From Thermomucor indicae-seudaticae (taxonomy: Eukaryota; Mucoromycota; Mucoromycetes; Mucorales; Lichtheimiaceae), in NCBI GenBank assembly GCA_000787465.1, contig JSYX01000688.1, positions 1 through 17,407 of the forward strand: a DNA stretch of 17,407 bases, written 5' to 3'. This document shows, piece by piece, positions 1 through 9,650 of the stretch. The first letter of the stretch is position 1; every line of letters starts with the position of its first letter. The notes beneath the pieces are model-generated. The model was not told the origin of the DNA, made no database searches, and saw only the letters and a program-made list of their open reading frames with translations. A program made the position numbers and the translations under genes.

Positions 1-589
1 CACTAAGAGGCTTCGACTCACGGCGGTTATACATATGTTTGCAAAGCTATGGCATAGACTTTGATCACATTTATCTTGATCTACCCGTGGAAACTGTTTA
101 CAAGGACAAGCCCTTTTGATATGACAGTCAATACTGTGGTATAGTGAGAGCTCTTTTCGATGTCGATCGGAAAATGCGAGCATCAAAGTCATCTAGTAAT
201 TATCATCGCTGCTAAAAATGTATGTTTCCTTCATTCCTTTGTTTTGCACAGTATATGACGGGTGTCCAGGTTTACTATTGTAACTCCCGGAAGGCGTTAT
301 TTTTTATTATTATTCAACTACGTGTATCAGTACGTCTGGCTCGGCCATGGTCGTCTCGTTTTGCGCCGGCTGCACTGCATGCCAACGATCAACTTCGGAA
401 GGAAAGAGAAAAAAGAACCTAGTTATGTCTTACGTCCGTTTCCGTCCGACCAGAAGCACTTCGTTTTCCGGACGCCAGAAAAAGCGAGTCGAGGAGTAAG
501 ATGGTGAAGACGAATCCGCAGAAACTAAAAGCGGCGTATCGAACTGCAGGGATTTGGTACACCTGCATTATCTGACACTGTAACATGAA
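1..589. other. Left-edge non-genic stretch
   Basis: No gene is recognised here. A frame open from the window edge (base 3 to a TGA near 119) encodes about 38 residues including SYGIDFDHIYLDLPVETVY. It reads like protein, but it is too short to assign and could be the last exon of a gene lying to the left or a transposon scrap. The rest has only short unconvincing frames. Confidence 0.4.
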
Positions 590-1635
590 GGAACGCTTCA
601 TCCATGATTTGTACGTACACCTCCTTTCATACGCTTCGTTAAAACAGCGCGGACAATAGAAGAAACCTGATGCTACAGTGTTCGAAACTTCGTCCGAATA
701 CCTCGTATATGCTGAAGCACGAGGCATTTCGCACCTCGGGCAATAACATCTTCTTTTCGACAAGCAGACTGCACCGGAGGAATTTGGAGGTGTCAGTCCA
801 GAGGTACTCAATTGGATTTTTTGGGCCGGCCAATATGTCATAGTGCGGATGCCAGTTTGATACTTCCACCTCTTGGTATACGCACGGGTATGACAACTGG
901 CGCCATCTTCTCAGAACCTAAAGTCTACGTCAGGATCCTTCTGATGCCGACTTTCCAACCATGGGTGCAGACTTCTGCCAAGATGTCGACTTGCCTGTCT
1001 TGATCCTGGGTATCATGAACGTTGGCCAGAGGACCCACGAGCGCAAACCAGAAACATCTCCAGATGATAACGGAACCCTTGCCAAACTTGTATGTGACGC
1101 TCCAGCTAACGTTCAGTGACCTTTCGCAAGACACGCCCGCGGCTTTCATTCCCTCTGAAAAGTATCTTGATTCATCAGACCAGGCGACAGACTTACATTG
1201 TTCCTCGGTCCAGTCAACAATATTCCTTAGCCCATTTGAAGTGTCTGAGCTTCTTCTCCACAGTGACGGCAGCCCTGCAAGCTGGAATATTTGACGGGGA
1301 CTCAAGCTAATGAACAGCTCTGCGGAAGGCGTTCAGAGAAACTCTCTTGAAGCTAAGATAAAAAAACTTACATAGTGAACCCAAAGTAGGGTAGACAGAT
1401 CTCTCCGAATATTTAGCTGAATCGCTCGGAAATCTTCGTTTTGTGAGCTGGCGCGGTCTTCCAGACCTCTTCAGGGTTTCGGTTGTGAGTGCTTAACAAG
1501 CTGTTCCAACTTGTTTCGCCCAGTTGAACGACTCAATGTTTCGGGCTTCCGCAATCGCTCCGTAACTGGATCGACTTGCCAAAGGCCACCGTTGACAGCA
1601 CGTTCTTCCGAAGAAAGTCGCTTTCCTGGAGGCAT
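590..1635 (-). mobile_element. Decayed Tc1-like transposase gene (relic 1)
   Basis: This is a broken copy of a Tc1/mariner-superfamily DDE transposase, which cuts and pastes DNA at TA sites. Reading on the minus strand, and switching frame several times, one sees an N-terminus starting MPPGKRLSSEERA at 1635, then a linker KRSGRPRQLTKR (the GRPR motif between the two DNA-binding halves). Next comes WTEEQCKSVAWSDESRY with the first catalytic Asp (about 1160-1210), then EDGASCHT with the second Asp. WPAQ follows, and after a small frame-shifting deletion NPIEYLW keeps the catalytic Glu (about 800). The C-terminal tail, around PRCFNEAYERRCTYKSW, reaches about 590. Frameshifts and stops make it non-functional. 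No clear terminal inverted repeats were found, so the true ends of the element are unknown. Confidence 0.85.
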
Positions 1636-2405
1636 AGGAGTGTTAGTAGCGTCATAGAAGAGGAATTGTGAATTGGCAATTCAAAAAGCTTAAAAAAATT
1701 CTGACACTGGACAGTCGCTGCTTATACATCACATCGCGTGAAGGTGTACGCAAACTTTTTAGAGGGCAATGTACCGAGGTTTCGCAATATGAGACAAGGG
1801 CTTGAAAGACGTATCCAGTAGCTGTCATTTTTGCAGCAATCGGTGAAGCCGTCGCCACATCCCAGTCAAGTACGGCATTGGGATCAACTCTGGGTTAAGG
1901 CCACAATTACCATCAGAGAGGTTCTCTTCGCGGGGTTACCGTTATGTCTAACGTTTCGCAGCTGTTTTAATAAAACTCTGATCAGTTACAGGCCAAAAGA
2001 ACAGGATTGTCGAGAAAGACCATCCGTTACCGTTGAGTTTGTGTCCTTTTAAGCAAGTTGAAGATGAAACGAGGGAAAGGTCTTCCTTCTCGTCTCACGG
2101 TTAGTACCCGTCGGCAATAAACTCAGTATCATCATGACAAATGATGCTTTTGAAAGCTTTACTTTCGCACTTTACACTTTATCCCTCATGAAGTCAAATG
2201 CTATCGGCTATGGTTGCTACAGCTACACGCACAGGTTTTCCGCACGTATACGGATCGGACTTGTAATTTGCTATTTGTGTAAACGCTTAAGGGAAACTGC
2301 TCGTAAAGTCGCTTTGCTAAACGATGGGTGATGCCGGCTTCTTCAAAGTAAGCAGCATTACGAATTGTAAACCCTGCAATCGTATAATCTAAATAGAGGG
2401 CCCTC
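1636..2405. other. Non-genic stretch upstream of the SRRM1-like gene
   Basis: Only short frames occur, none recognisable. It holds whatever remains of the relic 1 end and the presumed promoter of the gene starting at 2406. An imperfect hairpin-like sequence (ACGAG...CTCGT arms, about 2068-2093) was seen, but nothing that can be named as a promoter element. Confidence 0.4.
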
Positions 2406-3845
2406 ATGTTTAAACGTGGGGTTCCATTATGAAAGAGTTCAGTCGAGCCAACACCTTTGCCAATGTATAGGGTACAAGCGCTGACCAAGACAGTCGGTTC
2501 AGCAACAAGGAAAAGAAATTGTTAAAGTCCATGAGTTTCCCACCGGAATTCGAGAAGAAGGTATGCATTGCAGCAGCAGAATTTGCGCCTTTGGACTTGT
2601 CTGACAAAAGCTGGCCACTTTAGGTGGATATGAAAAAGGTGAAACTGGACGTAATTAAACCATGGATCAGCAATCGCATAACGGAACTACTTGGATTTGA
2701 GGATGAAGTGGTTATCGATTTCGCCTTTGGATTGCTGGAGGAAGAAGTATGTCTTTTGATCTTGATGTTGCGAACATGCTGTTATTCTGATTCACCACAT
2801 GTTTAGAATCCTGATCCCAAACGCATGCAAATTAACCTGACCGGATTTCTGGAGAAGAATACTCAAAAGTTTGTACTTGAGCTCTGGCAGTTGCTGCTAA
2901 GCGCCCAAGAATCGTTTAGCGGTATTCCTGCTTTGTTCTTGGAGCAAAAGAAAAAAGAACTCATGGAGAAACAGGTATATCAAACGCTAGCTTGTCTATA
3001 TTGCAACTCTCCAACGGGGTTCTTGGTTTTTCATACATAGGAACAACAAAAGAAAGTGCAGGAACGTCAAAGTGCAGTTATGGACTCCATACGAAGACGA
3101 AAAGAAGCCGAGGAAGCTGGCATGCGTGAACATGCAAGTAGTGAGAGAAGATCACGATATGTAAGTGTTGATTTGCCCAGATATCAATACTGTAGACTGA
3201 ATGTCTGGGTAATCCAGAGCGATAGATCCAGGAGAAGCCGCAGCCGCTCACGCTCACCTCGCCCTCGACGTTCTTACCGTTCGCGGTCGCGATCACCTAG
3301 ACGATACCATACAGACCGTTACCGTCGCCGGACTCGAAGCCGCAGTGTCAGTCGTGATGTGAGCCGCAGTCCTACGCGCAGCTCACGTCGGGACAGGAGC
3401 CCAAGCTATAGAGATCGTGATGGTCGTCGGTTCAGAAGTCGCAGTTCTAGTCGCACAAGATATCGTAGCCCTGTATCACGACATCGATCGCGTCGTTCGT
3501 CCAGAAGCCCGGAAAGAAGAAGACGAAGCCCCAGCACGCCTAGACGACGACGAAGCCCGACTCCTATGGGAGACAGAAGACGAAGTCATTACTCAAGAAG
3601 TCCATCAAGAACAGAAAAGGATTCCGGAAGGAAAGAAATAGCAAAGGAGGATGAGACGTCGTCCATATCAGGTAGAGTTAAATCCAAATGGGACGAGGAT
3701 GATAATGTCGACCCTTCAAAGGTATGTCCTCCACCTGTTGACGCAAGGTAATATCATTGACCGGCTTTAAACCTAGGAGACAGCCCGGTTGCGCGAAGAA
3801 GCATTGGCATCGATGAAGAGACGCCGTGAAGCTCAAAATCAATGA
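2406..3845 (+). CDS. SRm160/SRRM1-like PWI-domain splicing coactivator
   Basis: Serine/arginine-related nuclear matrix protein of the SRRM1 (SRm160) family. In other eukaryotes this protein bridges exon-bound SR proteins and the spliceosome and is part of the exon junction complex. Proposed exons: 2406-2420, 2471-2560, 2624-2746, 2807-2974, 3041-3160, 3218-3721 and 3777-3845, giving 362 residues. All six introns are phase 0 and 50-66 nt long. Residues about 6-130 form the PWI domain (GTSADQDSRFSNKEKKLLK, then DVIKPWI with the PWI tripeptide at 48-50, LLGFEDEVVIDF, and MQINLTGFLEKNT). Residues about 133-172 are charged and helical. The fourth block (173-340) is a dense RS domain with many RSRSRSP-type runs. 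The last exon encodes ETARLREEALASMKRRR. The first exon (five codons, MFKRG) rests on a weak GTTCCA donor. It is needed because an in-frame TAG lies just before GGT at 2471. The gene is convergent with the next one. Identity is very secure; the exact start is less so. Confidence 0.93.
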
Positions 3846-4059
3846 TATCACGGATGTATTTCTCCTTTCTTGATTTGTTGTTGAGAAATGTATCAAAACA
3901 ATAAGTCAGTACTCGTAACGTATCTTTTTTAAAAGAAGAGGTTGAAATGAAAGAGGAAATGAATATGATAACGGGAAAGAAGACAGAGGAGGTATACTGT
4001 GTGTGTGATATGTAATAGTACAAACGTGTGGACGAGGTAAAATCAAGATTAAGAAATAA
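3846..4059. other. Convergent intergenic spacer
   Basis: AT-rich 214-bp gap between the stop codons of two convergent genes, so it should carry both 3' ends. No canonical AATAAA was seen on either strand; AATAAG at about 3900 on the plus strand is a possible variant polyadenylation signal. Confidence 0.4.
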
Positions 4060-5582
4060 CTAGTCGTCGTCGATTCGCCATGAGGACATGGAGCGCTGTT
4101 CTTGCAGCTCTTGCTGTTCCCTTTTGCGCTCGCCGCGTTGTATATAAGGTGCTAAGCCTTTCCCGAAATTGTGCATACACCATACGCCAAGGACGGCAGT
4201 TCCCTAGATTACAGATTAGCAAATTCCGGAAATACCACAAGACAAGGCGATCTTACCAATGCAAACAGGATACCAAGGAGGACTTGAGGCCTTTGTTTTA
4301 GTGATCCAATGTGATATAGTCAAAGGGCTTCGCTCAACTTACCAAAGCAAATCCAAGTATACCAGTAATTATTAGGTGTTAAAGTTTGCTTCAGAATTAG
4401 GATGAACTGTGCGACGACAACAAACTGAAATGCAACAAACAGAAGTATCCGACCATAATTTTCGGAAGCGACCTAATTACGCCAGGATTAAGTTGATATG
4501 TAAAGAGAAAAAAGCAAAAAGAAGGTAGTAGTAGTTTGCGTACCGTCATGCGGCCGAAATAGAGCGCTGGAAGAATCAAGATGGTGACAACGAGCTGAAA
4601 CATGGAATCCCATCGATCCAAGCCGGCATCCACTGCAAACTGGATAATGTAAAAGCAGGATACCAAGAACTCGATGAAGATGTCAACCTTGAGTCCCAGC
4701 ACAAAGAATTGAAAAACTCGATACATCCCTAGAAATGAGCAGTATTAGATACACAGTTCTTTGATTATGATGGCTGACTGGTTGGTAGACGAACACTTGC
4801 TTTCAATGGCGACATCCGGCCCAATCTTTTTATAGATGACCCAGCCGAGTTCTTTAACAAGGGTATAGGATGCGTAGGCGAAAAGTAATGCAAAGGTCGC
4901 GAGAACTGCGGTCATGGCAATTTCAATGTAAAATGCGATCTGGAGTGGTGTTGTCGAAAAGTCGAGGTCTTGCGTTGTTGCTTTCACGTTGTTGAGTCGA
5001 CCGAGCCACTGTTTACCGTCATTGACTTCGAGGCCACCCAAAACAGCGCATATTACATTAAGAACAGCCAAGGCAATGACTTCAGCTGCATTTTGATATA
5101 CAGTCTAAATAGAGGGAAGGCGACACAAACGTTTAGCGAGATGAAGGGTTGTTTAGAACGGGAGGGGGGCAAGGGATGTGCATATTTACCGCATCAAAAG
5201 CCATACCAACAAACCAGACTTGAAAACTGATGAATGCTACATTTTCCCACTTGATTCGACCCAGTCGATTACTGGCTGCTTCCATCACATTGACTGCTCC
5301 CGTCAGATCGCTGCCAATCACATTATCATTGCCGCCGAAACTGGTCGGTATTGTGGATGCTTCGTCGAGTATTGACGCTTGATAGGTGTTTTGGCTGGCA
5401 ATGGCTGATTGTAAACCGATAATTAAAATGCCCTGAAGACAAGCTAGTGCAATGTATCGTTTCGTGTACTTGTTCTGACTGACTCGACGACCCTAAAGAA
5501 GTCTGTATTCGTAAATCTGTGCAGAGGGAAAAAAAAAGGAAAAAGAGCAACGGGCACATACAATCTTTTCCAAACTCACCAT
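4060..5582 (-). CDS. Multipass membrane protein, UPF0658 (Golgi apparatus) family-like
   Basis: Fungal multipass membrane protein resembling the UPF0658 family, whose fission-yeast members are annotated as Golgi membrane proteins; the biochemical role is unknown. Exons on the minus strand: 5582-5562, 5492-5190, 5104-4801, 4728-4544, 4472-4343, 4282-4257 and 4203-4060, giving 370 residues. The start MVSLEKIGRRVSQNKYTKRY joins a seven-codon first exon to exon 2. Hydrophobic segments are visible in IALACLQGILIIGLQSA, VAFISFQVWFVGMAF, VIALAVLNVICAVLGG, IEIAMTAVLATFALLFAY, FQFFVLGLKVDIFIEFLV, MFQLVVTILILPALY, ILLFVAFQFVVVAQFILIL and FVLLGILFALGTAVLGVW. The loop ELGWVIYKKIGPDVA followed by ERMYRVFQ is the family hallmark I rely on. 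The tail is charged (IQRGERKREQQELQEQRS) and presumably cytosolic. Intron 3 uses a GC donor. Intron 5 uses a CAAG acceptor chosen because it restores the frame. The family name is from memory, so moderately sure; the exon chain is well supported. Confidence 0.8.
4729..4800 (-). other. GC-AG intron in the membrane protein gene
   Basis: The 72-nt third intron begins GCAAGT and ends CTAG. Splicing A|GG makes an Arg and yields VAIERMYRVFQ without interruption. GT donors nearby give the wrong frame (GTGTTC) or insert extra residues (GTTCGT). GCAAGT is the consensus for the minor GC-AG class. Confidence 0.75.
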
Positions 5583-5834
5583 GGTCGATCAAAACGGTAA
5601 AAAAGAAGAAGAAGAAGAAAAGAGAAGAAACATACCTGCTTCCGGGAGGCCTTTATTTTTGTTTCTCGTCTTCCGAATAAGCATGAGTTCCCTCCTTTTA
5701 CGGTCGCACACCCCTCTTCTATCTTTTGTGTAACTTGACCAGGCAATTAGAGGGCTACAGGTGCCTGCGCCTCTCCCTTCAGGGTCGCACAAATTGTTTC
5801 ATTCTTTTTTTTACCGCATTTGTCTAATGGTTAT
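5583..5834 (-). promoter_or_regulatory. Upstream region of the membrane protein gene, with a repeated motif
   Basis: This 250-bp spacer separates the glutamine synthetase stop from the start of the membrane protein gene, both on the minus strand. It contains a pair of 19-bp direct repeats (5692-5710 and 5773-5791, 16 of 19 identical) with the shared core TGTGCGACC on the coding strand. It also has a CT-rich tract (about 5593-5632 on the coding strand, from a GAA repeat on the plus strand) directly before the start codon, as is common in fungal 5' leaders. A role in transcription is inference. Confidence 0.4.
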
Positions 5835-8270
5835 CTAGATGTGCAAAAAAAGTTCTCTATACTTCGGCAAAGGCCACAGTTTATCGTCAATCTCATGCTC
5901 CAGCTGATCTGCTGGCCACCTTATAGCTTCCATCACAGGAAGCACTTGGTCACATAGCCTTTGAGCCAACGTATCAATCTCACCAACGTGATCCAGCTCA
6001 TTCAGCACACGATCTAACTCAGCCAACTCGTTCTCCAGATCAGCCAGCAGCGGGGAGATCCGCTCCAGAATCGCTAGCTCAGGTCCCGTCTCGGCCCCAA
6101 TGGCTTTCAGGTTGACGGCGGCTTCTGCTAGTCTTCTACGGTACTCCAAAGCAGCTGGTATGACTTGTTGCTTGACCATGCTCATTAATGTTTTGGTTTC
6201 GATCAACACGTCCTTAACGTATCTTCCTGTCAAGATCAGGTATCGCGACTGGAGCTCCGGGACTGAGAAAACCCCGAGCCTGCAAAGCATGATGGCATTC
6301 CGAGGCTCCAGCAGTCGGCGGAAAGCCTCCGGACTGTTTGTGACATTGGCCAAACCGCGGGCAGCGGCCTCTTTGACCCATTCTTTGGAATAATTGTCGC
6401 CCTCAAAGCGAATTGGTTTCGTCTCGCGTATAAACCGGCGAATGACAGCGAGTTGCTCGTCTGGTGTCGCGACGACGCCTGACGGCGTATCACCCATCTG
6501 CTCCCGGAGGGCCGCCGCGATGGCTTGCAATGACGCAGCAACAGCTGAATTCAGCAGTGTCATAGGGAACGATACAGACTGTTTGGATCCAACCGCGCGA
6601 AATTCAAACTTATTGCCTGTAAACGCAAACGGCGATGTGCGATTGCGATCGGTAAGATCGCGTGCGATACGAGGTAATGTCGCCACCTTGAGATCGAGCA
6701 CTGTGCCTTAAACTCGCACATGCTTCATGTGGGTACCTCCCGCATCTGCATTCACCGGACGTCCTTCTTCAATCGCATTGAGGACCTCCGTGAGCTGGCT
6801 GCCGAGGAAGACCGAAATGATGGCCGGTGGCGCTTCATGGGCGCCCAGACGTTGGTCATTCGAAGCGGATGCTATGCCGGCGCGCAGGAGATCTCCATGG
6901 TCGTGCACAGCCTTGAGCACTGCTACCAGAAAGATGAGAAACCTATAGTTGTATTCAGGCGCCAGTCCAGGATCGAGCAGGTTTTCGCCGCGGCCTGTGG
7001 ACAGGCTCCAGTTGCAGTGCTTGCCGGAGCCATTCACGCCTTTGAATGGTTTTTCGTGGAAAAGGACCTTGAGTTTGTGCCGGTGGGCGACGCGGTGAAG
7101 TACGTCCATGGTTAACAGATTGTGATCGACAGCTAACATGGCCTCTTCGAAGATGGGTGCGACTTCAAACTGTGCCAGAGCTACTTCATTGTGTCTTGTT
7201 TTCAAAGGGACGCCTAGTTTCATGAGTTCATGCTTGCACTTGCTGATGGCTGCTAGAGCACGCGACGGGATGCGACCGTAATAATGATCCTCCAGTTGCT
7301 GATGGCGCGGCGGCAGCTCGCCAAGTAGCGTGCGCCCGGTGACTTTCAGATCTGGTCGTAATGAATAGAGTCCACGGTCCACTAAAAAGTACTCTTGCTC
7401 TGTACCCAGCGTCGTATATACTTGCTTAGCGGGTGGCTGGCCTTTTCATGTTGTTAATAATAACCAAGTCAACCCTCACCCCTTTCTATCTTTTCCTACC
7501 TTGATTAGGTGATTCGATCAGAGAAAGCACCTCGATAGCAGCCTTGCTCAAAACTTCGGAGGACCGAAGTAAGACGGACTTTTCATCCAGAGCCTCGCCA
7601 TTGTACGAAATAAAGACTGAAGGACTATAAAGGATGGATGTTCCATGAGGACCTTCTTGGATGAACATTGGACTATTCCCTTTTAATCAATATTCCAGTA
7701 TTTGCCCCTTTGTTGAGCTTACCTCTTAGTGTCCCAAACCGTGTAACCGCGTGCTTCGAACGTAGTGCGCATACCTCCTGATGGAAAGGATGATGCATCA
7801 GGCTCGGACTGAAGCAGTTCCGTGCCAGAAAATGAATCCATCGCGGTGACCTTCATACAGGATACAATTCATTTAGCTCATTACTGACTTTTTCTCTATT
7901 CCTACTGAACCTCCATGAGTCCATTGATAAATGCTGATTTCAAAGAAAGAAACGAATCATGCTTTTCGGCAGTCGAGTCTGTTACGGGCTGGAACCAGTG
8001 CGTAAAGTGCGTCGCACCACGACCAATGGCCCAAACCTTGACTGCATGAGCAATGGCGTCCGCCGTCACTTTACCCAATGTTTGATTTCCCTGGACTTGA
8101 CGTATAAAGTTGGTATACACTGGTTCGGGAAGCATGCGTGACATCTGACGGAGTGTAAAGACGTTTTGGCCAAAGGCTTCAGTCATGGATTGTTCATTGT
8201 CAAGCTCTAGACTACGCGGAAGTCTGTTCAAGCTTTCTGTGATTTCCTGGATTCGTGCTTCGTGCGACAT
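5835..8270 (-). CDS. glnN: Type III glutamine synthetase (GlnN/GSIII family)
   Basis: ATP-dependent glutamate-ammonia ligase of the large GSIII family, which makes glutamine from glutamate and ammonium. Exons on the minus strand: 8270-7911, 7850-7723, 7672-7500, 7441-6737 and 6700-5835, giving about 743 residues, normal for GSIII. Visible landmarks in order: [12 protein letters not shown] and AEKHDSF (near 85-107), [19 protein letters not shown] (about 136-154), [13 protein letters not shown] (about 230-242), [18 protein letters not shown] (about 260-277), [17 protein letters not shown] (about 301-317), [18 protein letters not shown] (about 348-365), [15 protein letters not shown] (about 413-427) and [19 protein letters not shown] (about 473-491). 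An in-frame TAA (6710-6708) sits between exons 4 and 5 as drawn. The flanking conservation says it lies in an intron, of 36 nt or, with other donors and acceptors, 60 or 69 nt. Intron 1 uses a weak GTTCAG donor. Several normally invariant residues are changed (HNEVAL, SNDQ, GAHE). The plant and animal cytosolic enzyme is a different, shorter family (GSII). Confidence 0.9.
6701..6736 (-). other. Candidate 36-nt intron removing an in-frame TAA
   Basis: In the reading frame of the glutamine synthetase, a TAA interrupts the protein between [10 protein letters not shown] and [10 protein letters not shown]. Removing the 36 nt that start GTACCC and end CACAG restores a typical family sequence. Two longer choices also keep the frame: 6760-6701 (60 nt, donor GTCCGG) and 6755-6687 (69 nt, donor GTGAAT, acceptor TCAAG). 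The other introns in this window are 50-85 nt, so 36 would be unusually short. Confidence 0.45.
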
Positions 8271-8639
8271 GTGCGGTTTATTGTCGAAAGATAGGAAAAA
8301 TCAAATTACGTTCTCTGCTGGTGTGTATCGCAACCGCCCTGCTTATCCCGCGTCATATCACAAAACATGCGGCAGTTGAATGATACTTGCGAAAAAGCTC
8401 CATAAAACAGGATCAATATGAACAGTTATTGATACACAAATGATGCCTTTCGATCATTGTGTACAAAGTGGAGTATACTTTTGCGCTGCTCTAAATAAAC
8501 TACCGGTTAAAAAGTCTGCGAACGGATTCATTATCCACTGCATAAAATACACAAGGTCGCGATTTTTCTTTCCTCTTTACTACACAACTGTAAAAACGAC
8601 CCTCTCTAATATAACTAGTACTTCGCCAATGTAACCTCG
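8271..8639. other. Intergenic stretch upstream of glutamine synthetase
   Basis: No gene seen. This 370-bp AT-rich stretch must contain the promoter of the leftward glutamine synthetase gene and whatever remains of the left end of Tc1-like relic 2. No convincing TATA box, operator or inverted repeat was identified. Confidence 0.4.
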
Positions 8640-9650
8640 CACTTTCTGTTCAACAGCGAGCTGCTGTTATTGTTTTACACCAGGCGGCATTGTCGCTTGG
8701 GAAGATAGCTTCCCAGATGAAGCTTCCGAAATCAACAGTCGAAACAATCGTCGAAGAGGCCAATAGAGAGATAACAACGGTGCGAGAACACAAAGGAAGA
8801 TCCACAAAACTGACAGCAAGTGACCTACGACTTATAAAAAGTTTCAATACCCTACGAACCGATGAAGCCAATCATGGCACTCGACAAGTTTTCGTAACTA
8901 CAGCAAGAAGGTATCGCTGTCGACTCTCAATAAAACAGTCCATCGGCTTAGTTTCTCGTCAAGTGTGCCTGTAGCCAAACCGCGTCTTACACCGCGTCAT
9001 GCCATGAATCGAGTGCGTTGAGCGGAAAGACACCTCCAACGGCCATAGTCCAAATGAAAAACAGTCATTTGGTCAGATGAAACACGATGCTGAGTTTCTG
9101 GGAACGACAGCCGAGAAAGAGCCATGCGCATGCGTGGCGAACGCTATTTGCCCCAGCATGTGCAGAAGACTACGAAGCACAGTGGAGGTTCCGTCATGGT
9201 ATGGGACCAGCTTTGACGCGAACGGTGTTGGACCATCGGTAGTTGTCGGTGACACCCTGGACCAGGAAAACTATATCGATATTCTCGCAGAACACCTGTA
9301 CCCTTGGATACAAACTAGGTACCCTGATAGTGAACGCTGTGTCTTCCAAGCAGTCGACGCTCCTTGCCATCACAGCAGCTATGCGCTCTAGTGGCAAAAA
9401 ACGACAGAGCTATCGCCTGAAGACCAATGGCTGGCACAGAACCATGAACTAAACCCTATCAAGCATCTGTGTGACGTTTTAAGACGTCGGGTAGCAAGAA
9501 GAAAGCACGAACTGGGAAACACGAAACAGCTGGTCGATATTCTTAAATCAGAATGGTCGAGCATCTCACCAGAAATTTGTAAAAGCTTGGTGGTCAGAAC
9601 GCCGAACATTGCCGTGCTGTCCTCAATGCATGTGGGTATCATACGCCTTA
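8640..9650 (+). mobile_element. Decayed Tc1-like transposase gene (relic 2)
   Basis: A nearly full-length but inactivated Tc1-type DD34E transposase copy. It opens with the helix-turn-helix part (LSVQQRAAVIVLHQAALSLG, then KIASQMKLPKSTVETIVEEA, about 8640-8770), followed by HKGRSTKLTASDLRLIK. The catalytic core has KTVIWSDET with the first Asp (about 9060-9085), HSGGSVMVW (about 9185-9203), then after a frameshift DTLDQENYIDILAEHLYPWI. FQAVDAPCHHS carries the second Asp (about 9346-9378). After a TAG at 9388 the frame continues WLAQNHELNPIKHLCDVLRRR. The third catalytic position, normally Glu in NPIE, is Lys here; 34 residues separate it from the second Asp. The tail, SLVVRTPNIAVLSS, ends near 9650. 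Stops, at least one frameshift and the lost Glu show it is dead. Its sequence differs clearly from relic 1. Confidence 0.88.

Noticed and set aside
571..1709. Exact 10-mer TCTGACACTG at 571-580 and 1700-1709 flanking relic 1
   Set aside because: The two copies are in direct, not inverted, orientation and too short to serve as element ends or a target duplication of a TA-inserting transposon; probably chance.
2201..2488. 95-codon minus-strand frame upstream of and overlapping the SRRM1 start
   Set aside because: It overlaps the conserved first exons of the SRRM1 homologue on the opposite strand and shows no family features.
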